The notes beneath the pieces are model-generated. The model was given only the letters and a program-made list of their open reading frames with translations, ran no database searches and was not told the origin of the DNA. A stretch of DNA of 64,000 nucleotides, taken from the NCBI RefSeq assembly GCF_000337795.1, contig NZ_AOLP01000002.1, positions 95,616-159,615 of the forward strand. The letters are read 5' to 3'. Below are positions 19,181 through 28,899 of this stretch, piece by piece; position 1 is the stretch's first letter, and every line of letters begins with the position of its first letter. A program made the position numbers and the translations under genes. This stretch comes from Haloferax denitrificans ATCC 35960. Its GTDB lineage: Archaea > Halobacteriota > Halobacteria > Halobacteriales > Haloferacaceae.

Positions 19181-20971
19181 TTAGCGTTTGGGATAGTAGT
19201 ATTCTCCGCTGGCCTTCTGCTCCCGATCAAGTTGACTTCCTGGATTATTGACTCTCGGGCGACCGGTTTGCTGGTCACGACGGAACGTAATGCCAATTGC
19301 CGACAGAAACGCATTCATTCCTTCCTGCATCGACTGCGGTGAGTTTGCATGCCCGCGTTCACCGGGAACGCCTTCGTAAACGATCAGGCGGTCGGCGATG
19401 CGGTCGACGACAAAGAGATCGTGATCAACGACAAGGACTGGCCGATCGGTTCGGTCGCTGTATCGGCGAATGTGGTCGGCTATCGAGACGCGACGATCGA
19501 CGTCGAGGAATGCGGACGGTTCGTCGAGGAGGTACATGTCTGCGTCACGTGAGAGACAGAGTGCAATACTGACTCGTTGTAATTCACCGCCCGAGAGCGA
19601 GCCGAGCGGCTGGTCGTACAACCGTTCGAGATCGAACAGGTCGCGAATCTGTGTCTTGAACCGCTGTGACTGAAGGTTCGTGACCGCAGCCAGCCGTTCG
19701 CGAACAGTTCCCTGTCTGTCTGGAGTGATATACTGGGGCTTGTACGAGATGGTCACGTCTTCAGATACCGTCCCCTCGTCGGGGTCGATACGTCCAGCGA
19801 GAAGTTTGATAAACGTCGTTTTACCGAGTGCGTTCTCGCCGATTACACCGATAGACTCGCCGGCGTATATCGTCCCCGCATCGACCGTCAGCGAAAATTC
19901 GGGGAATTTTGTTCTGAGTGGCGGGTATTCGAGTACTGGCCGGGTGTGCTGGCGCTTCCGCCCACTCGCCGAGGGGAATTCAATGGTGTCGCGACGGATA
20001 CGGACATTTTCTTCGGCCAGGTAGCCATCAAGGAACTGGTTGATACCGGTGCGCGTCGACAGGCGGTCGGAGACGACACCGAACCCGTTCGGTTCCCCGT
20101 ACAGTACGTGAATACCATCAGTCAGGAGGTCAAGTGACGCGAGGTCGTGTTCGACGACAAGCGCGGCCGCATTTGCCTCCCGAACGTGCTCACGAATCAC
20201 CCGTCCGATTTTGAACCGTTGGTTGGCATCAAGAAATGACGACGGCTCGTCGAACAGGTATAGGTCCGCATTCGTAGCGAGCGTCGCAGTAATCGCGATT
20301 CGCTGGCGTTCCCCGCCTGACAAATCGGACACCGACCTGTCGAGGAGCGAACGTACATCGAGGGTAGTGAGCAGTCGGTCTGCAACGTCCGACACCGACG
20401 ACAGCAATTCTCTTACTGTTTCCCCGCCTTTCCCGGGGAGTCTGTCGACGCGCTGATCTTTGTATGCGGTCTCGATTTCACCGGCGGCAAGCCATTCGAG
20501 GTGTGTTTGGACCACCGTCCCTCGAAATGACGTAATCGCGTGTTCCCAATCGTCTTCACCTGGAGTACCGAAGTTCGGTACTAGGTCGCCCGCCAAAATC
20601 CGAAGAGCAGTGGTTTTTCCAACACCGTTGCGACCCAGTAGACCGATGACTGACCCTTCTTCTAAGCTTGGCAACTCGTACAGTCGAAACCCATTTCCAC
20701 CGTACTGGTGGACGAGCTGTCCCGTCTCAGCGGGAAGAGGAACGATTCGGATGGCATCGTTCGGAATCTTCTTTTCGATGAGTTTGTGCTCACGAATCAT
20801 CTTCGAGTCGTCGATGTGAAGTTCACCGTCGTCGGTGATGTGGAATCCCTCGTGTCCCGACCGATTCAATGGGTCGTACTTGATCGCGATGTTACGCACT
20901 TCATCGGTAACCTTGTCTTGATCGATGGTAGCGACGTAGGTCTGATCTCGTGAATTAGAGGTCTGTGGCAT
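19181..20971 (-). CDS. ABCE1/RLI-like twin ABC ATPase lacking Fe-S cysteines
   Basis: 596 residues from MPQTSNSRDQTYVATID. It has the complete ABCE1 (RLI) layout: Walker A GRNGVGKTT (residues 113-121), signature LSGGERQRIAI and Walker B LYLFDEPSSFLD; then Walker A GENALGKTT, signature LSGGELQRVSI and MYLLDEPSAFLD; and the usual GEYYYPKR tail. ABCE1 splits and recycles ribosomes and normally begins with two 4Fe-4S clusters on eight cysteines. Here the same N-terminal region aligns (DQDK, PLNRSG, IPNDAIRIV) but every cysteine is replaced; the only Cys in the protein is in ABC domain 2. A longer frame to 21055 is rejected because residue homology begins at 20971. Divergent from the tetra-DUF2249 gene, sharing the operator at 21031. 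Confidence 0.88.
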   Translation of the reverse strand: MPQTSNSRDQTYVATIDQDKVTDEVRNIAIKYDPLNRSGHEGFHITDDGELHIDDSKMIREHKLIEKKIPNDAIRIVPLPAETGQLVHQYGGNGFRLYELPSLEEGSVIGLLGRNGVGKTTALRILAGDLVPNFGTPGEDDWEHAITSFRGTVVQTHLEWLAAGEIETAYKDQRVDRLPGKGGETVRELLSSVSDVADRLLTTLDVRSLLDRSVSDLSGGERQRIAITATLATNADLYLFDEPSSFLDANQRFKIGRVIREHVREANAAALVVEHDLASLDLLTDGIHVLYGEPNGFGVVSDRLSTRTGINQFLDGYLAEENVRIRRDTIEFPSASGRKRQHTRPVLEYPPLRTKFPEFSLTVDAGTIYAGESIGVIGENALGKTTFIKLLAGRIDPDEGTVSEDVTISYKPQYITPDRQGTVRERLAAVTNLQSQRFKTQIRDLFDLERLYDQPLGSLSGGELQRVSIALCLSRDADMYLLDEPSAFLDVDRRVSIADHIRRYSDRTDRPVLVVDHDLFVVDRIADRLIVYEGVPGERGHANSPQSMQEGMNAFLSAIGITFRRDQQTGRPRVNNPGSQLDREQKASGEYYYPKR

Positions 20972-21030
20972 GAGGGATGAGACCGCGCTCGTATAATGAA
21001 TTATTTCCCAGTCGTAAATGAATACGGTCC

Positions 21031-21042
21031 CGAAGACATTCG
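21031..21042. promoter_or_regulatory. CGAA-N4-TTCG operator, RLI paralog / DUF2249
   Basis: CGAAGACATTCG, a perfect match, 43 bases before the DUF2249 ATG (21086) and 59 before the RLI paralog ATG (20971). It supports 21086 over the upstream ATG at 20996. Confidence 0.65.
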
Positions 21043-21085
21043 CACCAGAGTACAAATGCTCCCTGCGGGAAGAAACACTATCGAG

Positions 21086-22144
21086 ATGTCACCATCACTC
21101 ACCCTGACGAGTCGGCCAGAAGACGAGTACCGACAGGTACTGTTCGAGGCATTGACTGATGCAGAACCCGGCGACGAACTCGAGGTCGTGGCCGACCGGG
21201 ACGTAGACACGCATCTGGTCCGGTACCAGATCGACCGTGGCCGAGCCGTGAAGTGGGAGTACGAACACCCCAACGAAGAGCCCAGAAAACTTCAGGTGAC
21301 CGTAGGCGGTCCGCTAGCCGACGGAGAACTCGGAACGATAGACGTTCGTGACCTGAAACCGCAGCGACGACATGAGGCGCTTCTCGATATCTTCGACGAG
21401 CTGGCACCGGACGAGGGGTTCGTCCTCGTCAACGACCACGACCCGAAGCCACTGTACTACGAGATCCAGTCGATGCACGGCGAGGTAATCGACTGGGAAT
21501 ACGAGAGCCGTGGAGCCGATGGTTGGCGCGTCAAGATCGAGAAGACCGCTCAGTCGAAGCACACCGATGACGACGTCGTCACCCGATATGACGTCCGTGA
21601 AATCCCAAAGCAGGAACGCCACCCGACGATCCACCACCGATACGGTATGATTCCTGCAGGGGGGACGATGGAGCTGATCGCTCCCCACGAACCGCGGCCA
21701 CTCAAGCAGGAGTTCCGCCGGCGGTACGGCGACTCGTTCACCTGGAATATCGTCGAAGACGAACCGGGTCGCTGCCGCGTGCAAGTCACGAAGGAAGAGG
21801 CGGACAAGGATACGAACTCGACAGAAGATACCGGGCCACGAGCTTCGTCGTCGACCGACGAGGCTGTCGACATCACTGAGGAACTCGACGTCCGTGACCT
21901 GCCTCCGGCCAGACGACACGAACTGATCTACGAGCGATACGCTGGCCTCGACAGGGGAGAGGGGTTCATCCTCGTCAACGACCACGACCCGAAGCCACTG
22001 TATCACCAGTTCGATGCCGAGGCCGGGCCGGAGTTCCGGTGGGAATACCGCCAGAAGGACCGCGGGGAGTTCAGAGTGATAATCGGCAAGGCTGACCGCG
22101 ACGGCAGCGACGTGGCAAGCGAGGAACCGGAAGCACCGTTCTGA
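21086..22144 (+). CDS. Protein with four DUF2249 domains
   Basis: 352 residues containing four consecutive DUF2249 units, roughly residues 1-80, 85-165, 180-255 and 275-345. Each later unit opens with a D-V-R-(D/E)-(L/I)-x-P/K-x-x-R-H element and holds a central NDHDPKPLY or equivalent. Units 2 and 4 keep NDHDPKPLYYEI/NDHDPKPLYHQF; unit 3 has PHEPRPLKQEF. The fold is TusA-like; function is unknown, with proposed roles in redox or metal-sulfur chemistry. A linker rich in Asp, Ser and Thr separates units 3 and 4. Two single-domain DUF2249 genes occur at 30311 and 44433, both with the same operator type. Confidence 0.85.
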   Translation: MSPSLTLTSRPEDEYRQVLFEALTDAEPGDELEVVADRDVDTHLVRYQIDRGRAVKWEYEHPNEEPRKLQVTVGGPLADGELGTIDVRDLKPQRRHEALLDIFDELAPDEGFVLVNDHDPKPLYYEIQSMHGEVIDWEYESRGADGWRVKIEKTAQSKHTDDDVVTRYDVREIPKQERHPTIHHRYGMIPAGGTMELIAPHEPRPLKQEFRRRYGDSFTWNIVEDEPGRCRVQVTKEEADKDTNSTEDTGPRASSSTDEAVDITEELDVRDLPPARRHELIYERYAGLDRGEGFILVNDHDPKPLYHQFDAEAGPEFRWEYRQKDRGEFRVIIGKADRDGSDVASEEPEAPF

Positions 22145-22350
22145 CCGCGCGTTCGTTCGCGAATATTCACAGTGGACGTAACTGCTTTTTTGCTGTCGTC
22201 GCATCGGACACAAAGGGTGTGTTGTCCAACAGGGTGCGGAGGAATTCGGGACGTTACTTTCCACGAGGGGTATGTGCGGTATACCACAATATCGTTGGAA
22301 ATAAGAGCAAGTCCGTCGATGTCGTCCTTGCAAAGACCCGAGATGAGCGT

Positions 22351-22380
22351 CCACGACTTTAGTCGTGTGGAGGATGTTGA
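22351..22380. repeat. Solitary IS200/IS605-type right end
   Basis: The hairpin CACGACT-TT-AGTCGTG is followed by gtggaggatgttga. This matches in layout the right end of the complete element at 25150-25180 (CGCGCT-TT-AGCGCG then gggaggatgtcaa). No transposase lies beside it. It looks like a solo end or PATE-type remnant in the 360-base gap 22145-22506, which otherwise holds only a GCGAATATTCAC half-palindrome at about 22159. Confidence 0.5.
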
Positions 22381-22506
22381 CGGAGACGAATTTTCTCCCA
22401 GATATCGTGTGTTTGCGACAGCTCGACCACGATGGTCGACTTTTGCTAAATCGTCAACTTCGGCCTGATTTCGTCTAACATATTTTCTGCCGAGGCCTCG
22501 ATCTCG

Positions 22507-23025
22507 TCAGTCTGTTGGTTCATTTTTTTCGACGAACGGCGGATTATCGAGATACCCGATGTTTGTCCGAACAGTGAAGAGGGCAGCACGGAGTGCTGCC
22601 TCGGTGAAAAACATCCCACTTTTGACGTCAGGAAGAACGGTTTTCTTTCCCTCTGCCGTCACTACTGTCGCCGCTTTGAGAACGTGCAGGCACGATTCAG
22701 CAATCACCAACGGAATACCAGTCGCTCGTTTCACGTGGGTTTGATTGCCGTCGAAGGCGGCGGAAAGGCCCGCTACTACCGCTGCATCTGCTTCAGCGAG
22801 GTGCAGCAGTTGCTCCCGCAGGGAGGTCAGTTCCTCGCCTGCGTCGACGAGGTCTGGTTTTCCGTCGGTGTGCTCCTCGTCGTTGACCGTGTGGATGCAC
22901 GCCATCTCGCACAACGAGGCACCCATTGCTCCCACGACAGCAGCACACGAGCCACCGGCGGGAGCCACGCTCTCGGAGGCGACTTCCGAAAGAAACACTC
23001 CGATTGACTGTGATTCGAGTCCCAT
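22507..23025 (-). CDS. Cyclodeaminase/cyclohydrolase family protein
   Basis: 172 residues of the FTCD C-terminal family (PF04961). It has the typical opening FLSEVASESVAPAGGSCAAVVGAMGASL, the middle LTSLREQLLHLAEADAAVVAGL and the end ALRAALFTVRTNIGYLDN. Enzymes of this fold act on tetrahydrofolate one-carbon units (formimino-THF cyclodeaminase or methenyl-THF cyclohydrolase). It is stand-alone, divergent from the disrupted cupin gene. The exact reaction is not resolved from sequence. Confidence 0.85.
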   Translation of the reverse strand: MGLESQSIGVFLSEVASESVAPAGGSCAAVVGAMGASLCEMACIHTVNDEEHTDGKPDLVDAGEELTSLREQLLHLAEADAAVVAGLSAAFDGNQTHVKRATGIPLVIAESCLHVLKAATVVTAEGKKTVLPDVKSGMFFTEAALRAALFTVRTNIGYLDNPPFVEKNEPTD

Positions 23026-23296
23026 CCCAGTGAAGCGTAGCCCGCAATGTTATCAGTTGTCTCGAAGCGGTGTTCGGCGGCTGAAATCATAGCCGTCTGG
23101 TCGATCGGGTGTGACATCTGTCGAACGGAGGGAACAGTGTGACTGCGACCAATTTCGACACAGAGCAAGAGTACGACGAGCGATTCCCAACCTTCGAAGT
23201 CTTCCGGAACGACTGGACGAAGACCGGTTGCGGATACTTCGGACCCGGACAATTCGTCCCCGTTCACGGCCCTTCGAGTGACGTAGCCGTTTACGA

Positions 23297-23328
<32 letters not shown>

Positions 23329-23339
23329 AGGGGATGAAT

Positions 23340-23378
<39 letters not shown>

Positions 23379-23426
23379 GGGTTCCAACGCAATCTTTAAG
23401 CTGTCTGACCGTGATAGTATGCATAG

Positions 23427-25181
<1,755 letters not shown>

Positions 25182-25264
25182 GCGCCGCCACCGAATGATA
25201 TCGAACACGAACCAGTACGAACTGGACTCCAAACCGACCAATTCGATCTACAACGACGAAATTC

Positions 25265-25570
25265 ATGACAACGATTCATACACCCGACGACCTGGAGGGA
25301 CAGCCTCACGCGAACGTTTTCCCAGATGAGGAGCCGAAAACGATCCGTCTCACACTATCTGCGGGGGAGGAGGTCGCACCGCATACACATCCCGGGCGCG
25401 ACATCGTGCTTTACCTCGTCGAGGGAGCGCTCGAGTTACAACTGGGTGACGAAACGTACAGCGTGAACGCTGGTGACGTTGCCCGGTTCGATGGGGCACA
25501 AGACATCTCACCTCGGGCAGTAGAGGACAGTACCGCGTTGATCATTCTGGCACGGGGAACCGACGACTGA
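25265..25570 (+). CDS. Small cupin-domain protein
   Basis: 101 residues forming a single cupin barrel. Metal-binding motif 1 is seen in EEVAPHTHPGRDIVLYLVEGALEL (two His and the later Glu), and motif 2 region in YSVNAGDVARFDGAQDISPRAVED. Cupins of this size are often small-molecule or metal sensors or isomerases; no substrate can be named. The ATG overlaps the stop of the IS-disrupted cupin gene, so the two were once coupled and the IS may now affect its expression. Confidence 0.8.
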   Translation: MTTIHTPDDLEGQPHANVFPDEEPKTIRLTLSAGEEVAPHTHPGRDIVLYLVEGALELQLGDETYSVNAGDVARFDGAQDISPRAVEDSTALIILARGTDD

Positions 25571-25686
25571 AGAACTACCTGATTGCCCTCTCCCCGCTCC
25601 TAAAGACCGGGGGATGCGCTCGTATCTTCATCAAGGAGAGAGTGGTTCCGTGACCCGGTCTCGACGTAGGTATCTCACAGACGAGG

Positions 25687-26565
25687 TCACCAGAATTTGA
25701 GGTCTCGCTTCACCGACTCGCGCTTTAGCTCCTGGATCTCCTCGGTGATGGGGATATCTTTTGGACAGACGGTCGTACAGGAAAACTGCGTGTGGCACTG
25801 CCAGACGCCGTCTTCCATATCGAGAAGTTCCAGTCGATGCTCTTTGATGTCTTTTCCCTCCCGTTCGTCGAAGTAAAATCGATATGCCTTGACGATAGCC
25901 GCAGGTCCGATGTATTCGTCGTCGGTCTGGGCGGGGTTACACGACGAGGTACAACAACCACACTGAATACAGCGGGAAGCCATCTTGATTTTCTCACGGT
26001 TCTCGGGCGATTGGCGCTGTTCTTCGAGGTCGTCGTCGGGAAGTTCGTCGGGCTGGAAGTACGGTTCGACTTCCTCTATTCGCTCGTAGAAGTGGTCCAT
26101 GTCGACGACCAGATCTTTGATCACTGGCTGGTGGGGGAGCGGTTCGACACGAATCGGTTCATCGAGGCCCGATATCTGCGTCTGACAACCCAACCGCTGT
26201 CGTCCGTTGATGAAGAAGCCGTCGCTGCCACACACGGCCATACGACAGGAGTGACGGAAGGTGAGCGACGAGTCGAACTCGTCGCGCGCGTAGATGAGTG
26301 CGTCAAGGACGGTCATGCCCCGTTTGTACGGGACGTAGAAGTCGTCGAACCGGGGTTCCCGTTTGCTCTCGACGTCGGGGTCGTACCGGAACACCTTGAG
26401 GTGGGCCGTTTCGGCGTCTGATCCAGCAGACGCGTCGGTTACTGCTTGCGACCGAGCAGCCTCTCCCCGTTCTTGCTTCCGTGCGAGTCGTCGCTGCTGG
26501 GGCGTAATCTCGTCATCTGATTCGCTCGTCGGGGTTGATGCCCCGTGAGAGCCCGTGGGTTTCAT
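25687..26565 (-). CDS. Succinate dehydrogenase/fumarate reductase iron-sulfur subunit paralog
   Basis: 292 residues from MKPTGSHGASTPTSESDD. Ligands for three clusters are visible: SCRMAVCGSDGFFINGRQRLGC for the 2Fe-2S, CIQCGCCTSSCNP for the 4Fe-4S, and CTTVCPKDIPITEE closing the 3Fe-4S. A charged N-terminal extension precedes the ferredoxin-like domain. No sdhA, C or D lies nearby, so this is a lone SdhB-type protein, translationally coupled (TAATG) to the CGCGG gene upstream. It may pass electrons in the denitrification/redox island or serve the CGCGG protein; this is inference. Confidence 0.85.
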   Translation of the reverse strand: MKPTGSHGASTPTSESDDEITPQQRRLARKQERGEAARSQAVTDASAGSDAETAHLKVFRYDPDVESKREPRFDDFYVPYKRGMTVLDALIYARDEFDSSLTFRHSCRMAVCGSDGFFINGRQRLGCQTQISGLDEPIRVEPLPHQPVIKDLVVDMDHFYERIEEVEPYFQPDELPDDDLEEQRQSPENREKIKMASRCIQCGCCTSSCNPAQTDDEYIGPAAIVKAYRFYFDEREGKDIKEHRLELLDMEDGVWQCHTQFSCTTVCPKDIPITEEIQELKRESVKRDLKFW

Positions 26566-26891
26566 TATTCGACGTGGGCGCGGATGACGTAGCCCCCACA
26601 ACCGCATTGCTCGACGTACTCCCATCGAACACCCGAATCACCGAACTCCGTGGCGAGTGCGTCGTAGAGGTACAACTCGGGATGGCCGTGTGATTCGTGC
26701 GTGACGAGGTTGACGTGGTGGCCGCTGGTCGTGTGTTCGATAGCTTCGATTGCGTGCCGCACTAACAACGACTGGTCGTCTGCGTACTGCGGTTTTTCGA
26801 GGTTCGCGGACCACGAGTTGTCGTGTGTGCGGTCCGTGACCGGTTCGGTCTCACCGTGATCGTGATCGTGGTCGTGAGAATGGCTCGCCAT
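26565..26891 (-). CDS. CGCGG-type candidate RiPP precursor/small protein
   Basis: 108 residues from MASHSHDHDHDHGETEPVTD. The His/Asp-rich start may bind metal. The body has LLVRHAIEAIEHTTSGHHVNLVTHESHGHPELYLYDAL and ends in CGCGGYVIRAHVE. This matches what I recall of the haloarchaeal 'CGCGG family rSAM-modified RiPP' proteins. ATG 26891 is chosen because a GGAACCGATTCC site lies 39 bases upstream. A paralog sits at 39973 and a radical SAM/SPASM gene at 55706. Confidence 0.65.
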   Translation of the reverse strand: MASHSHDHDHDHGETEPVTDRTHDNSWSANLEKPQYADDQSLLVRHAIEAIEHTTSGHHVNLVTHESHGHPELYLYDALATEFGDSGVRWEYVEQCGCGGYVIRAHVE

Positions 26892-26930
26892 AACTATGTG
26901 TAGGAAAGCCACTCAGATAATAGATTGGGT

Positions 26931-26942
26931 GGAACCGATTCC
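26931..26942. promoter_or_regulatory. Weak CGAA-N4-TTCG-like site, CGCGG/sdhB operon
   Basis: GGAACCGATTCC keeps the GAA-N4-TTC core with changed outer bases, 39 bases before the ATG at 26891, the same spacing as the perfect sites. Confidence 0.35.
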
Positions 26943-27142
26943 AGACAGCCAGCCTCGTTCGACTTCGACCCGAATGAGTCTGGACACATATCACAAAACG
27001 CCGGATATCACAACGCTGAAGAGTGAACGGATGCGGATGACGCTATTACGGCTGACTCTCTGCGCAACGGTACTCACTTATGGTCGGAACGACCACCAAT
27101 GGACGATACGGTGGGATTCATCTCCTACTACGAGGGCAATAT

Positions 27143-28327
27143 ATGACTAATTCCTCTGAAACAGACGACCAACTCGGTCCCACTGAGGACGGAGCGCCGT
27201 TCGCTGTCCGCATCGGTAACGCGGTTGAAACGCTTGATCCGGCGTACTTTGGGTTCGTTATGTCCACTGGAATCGTCTCGATTGCGTTCCGAGAGCTAGA
27301 CGTCGCGGCAGTCGCACAGTCGTTGGCGACTTTAACGATTGGTTGTTACGGGCTGCTCCTCACTCTGTTCGCGGTGCGACTGGCAGCGTTCCCTGACCGT
27401 ATGTTGGCAGACTTGCGGCATCGAGAGCGTCACTGGGGGACGTTGACGTTCGTCGTTGCAACGAATACAGTTGGCACGCAACTGCTGGTCTTTTTCGATG
27501 CCGTATGGGTGGCGACCGTACTCTGGGGAACGATGATAGTCGCCACTCCCCTACTGTTGTACTACCTGTTTGCGACCGAATTCATCGGGACAGGCAAAAC
27601 AGACGTGAGCGAACGTATCGACGGTGCGTTCCTGTTGGTAATCGTTTGCATGCAGTCGCTTGCGATTCTCGGAGGTCTGTTGGCTGACGCGTTATCAGCG
27701 AACGTCGATGCGATCGTTCTGCTGAGTATGAGCTACTTTGGATCGGGATACGTCCTTTACTTTATTATCGTCACCGTCGTCACCTATCGACTGCTCGAGG
27801 GTGCGGTTCGTCCTGACGACTGGACTGGACCGTACTGGATCACAATGGGCGCAGCGGCTATCACGACACTCGCCGGGACGACACTCGGGCCGATGTTGGA
27901 GTCGATGGTTGGGTGGGCGCAGTACGCACCTGTAATCGTCGGTGTGACGTTTCTCGCATGGGCGATTGCCTCGTGGTGGATTCCATTACTGTTGATTCTC
28001 GACGTCTGGAAATTCCTCACCGTCGATATCGACACGCGAGTCCCGACGTGGGTTATCGTCGTTCCATGGTCTCGGCTCGGGTTTGGCCGACAGCTCCACA
28101 CTTATGCACCGACTGCGTGGGGTCGTGTGTTCCCGATGGGTATGTACACCGCCTGTACGCTAAACCTCGCCGGAATTAGTACATTCGGCCTGCTCTCGGT
28201 CGTCCCAGCGTATTGGGGCTGGTTCGCGCTTGGAGTGTGGACCCTGACGTTCGTTGGAATGGTACGTACCGTCGTGCGGGTACTTCGAGGCGAACGCTCG
28301 TCGTCGACGACTCCGGAATCGGCATGA
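27143..28327 (+). CDS. TDT-family transporter (tellurite resistance/dicarboxylate/sulfite)
   Basis: 394 residues with about ten membrane spans, of the TDT family (SLAC1/TehA/Mae1/Ssu1 fold). The opening LDPAYFGFVMSTGIVSIAF and the late GRVFPMGMYTACTLNLAG are the family hallmarks. Members export sulfite, C4-dicarboxylates or anions. The start at 27143 (MTNSSETDDQ) precedes the conserved part; an earlier in-frame start at 27080 is less likely. It lies downstream of, and divergent from, the CGCGG gene; the substrate is unknown. Confidence 0.85.
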   Translation: MTNSSETDDQLGPTEDGAPFAVRIGNAVETLDPAYFGFVMSTGIVSIAFRELDVAAVAQSLATLTIGCYGLLLTLFAVRLAAFPDRMLADLRHRERHWGTLTFVVATNTVGTQLLVFFDAVWVATVLWGTMIVATPLLLYYLFATEFIGTGKTDVSERIDGAFLLVIVCMQSLAILGGLLADALSANVDAIVLLSMSYFGSGYVLYFIIVTVVTYRLLEGAVRPDDWTGPYWITMGAAAITTLAGTTLGPMLESMVGWAQYAPVIVGVTFLAWAIASWWIPLLLILDVWKFLTVDIDTRVPTWVIVVPWSRLGFGRQLHTYAPTAWGRVFPMGMYTACTLNLAGISTFGLLSVVPAYWGWFALGVWTLTFVGMVRTVVRVLRGERSSSTTPESA

Positions 28328-28332
28328 TTCTT

Positions 28333-28344
28333 CGGTGATGTTCG
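28333..28344. promoter_or_regulatory. Weak operator-like site, peroxiredoxin
   Basis: CGGTGATGTTCG, with two departures from CGAA-N4-TTCG, 40 bases before the ATG at 28384. Listed because the spacing fits; may be chance. Confidence 0.25.
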
Positions 28345-28383
28345 GGGGACGCTTTTTCTGTAAGTGAGTCGAACATAGTCGTG

Positions 28384-28857
28384 ATGATATCCAACGGTGA
28401 CAACGCACCGAACTTCACTGCCACGCTCGGTACCAGTGACCACGAATCGTTCGACATCGACGAGCACGTCGGTTCCGGTCCAGTCGTCTTGGCCTTTTTC
28501 CCCGGCGCGTTCACTCCTCCCTGTACGAACGAGATGGTCGCTCTCCAAGAGCGAATCAGCGAGTTCGAGGATGCTGAGGCAACCGTCTTCGGCGTGAGTG
28601 CTGACTCGCCGTTCACCCAGGGCGCGTTCCGCGAGGAACACGAAATCGAATTCGACCTCGTCAGCGATATGGCCGGCGACGCTATCCAGGCATACGATAT
28701 CGGAATCGACATCGAGCCCCTCGGGCTTTACGACGTCGCGAATCGGGCGGTGTTCGTCATCGACGAAGACGGGACAGTCACCTACAACTGGGTTGCCGAC
28801 GACCCGACGAACCAACCCGACTACGACGAACTACTCGAGGCGGTCAAAGCCACGTAG
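28384..28857 (+). CDS. Peroxiredoxin (AhpC/TSA family), one-cysteine type
   Basis: 157 residues with a thioredoxin-like peroxiredoxin fold. The peroxidatic Cys is in FFPGAFTPPCTNEMVAL and is the only cysteine, so a resolving thiol must come from another molecule. VFGVSADSPFTQGAF and the YDVANRAVFVIDEDG strand are family-typical. It reduces hydrogen peroxide or organic peroxides in the cytoplasm. The ATG at 28384 follows a GTG that is also in frame. Confidence 0.88.
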   Translation: MISNGDNAPNFTATLGTSDHESFDIDEHVGSGPVVLAFFPGAFTPPCTNEMVALQERISEFEDAEATVFGVSADSPFTQGAFREEHEIEFDLVSDMAGDAIQAYDIGIDIEPLGLYDVANRAVFVIDEDGTVTYNWVADDPTNQPDYDELLEAVKAT

Positions 28858-28899
28858 TTTTCGGCTGCAAGCAACGAAAGTCCTGAGTTCCACTGACAG

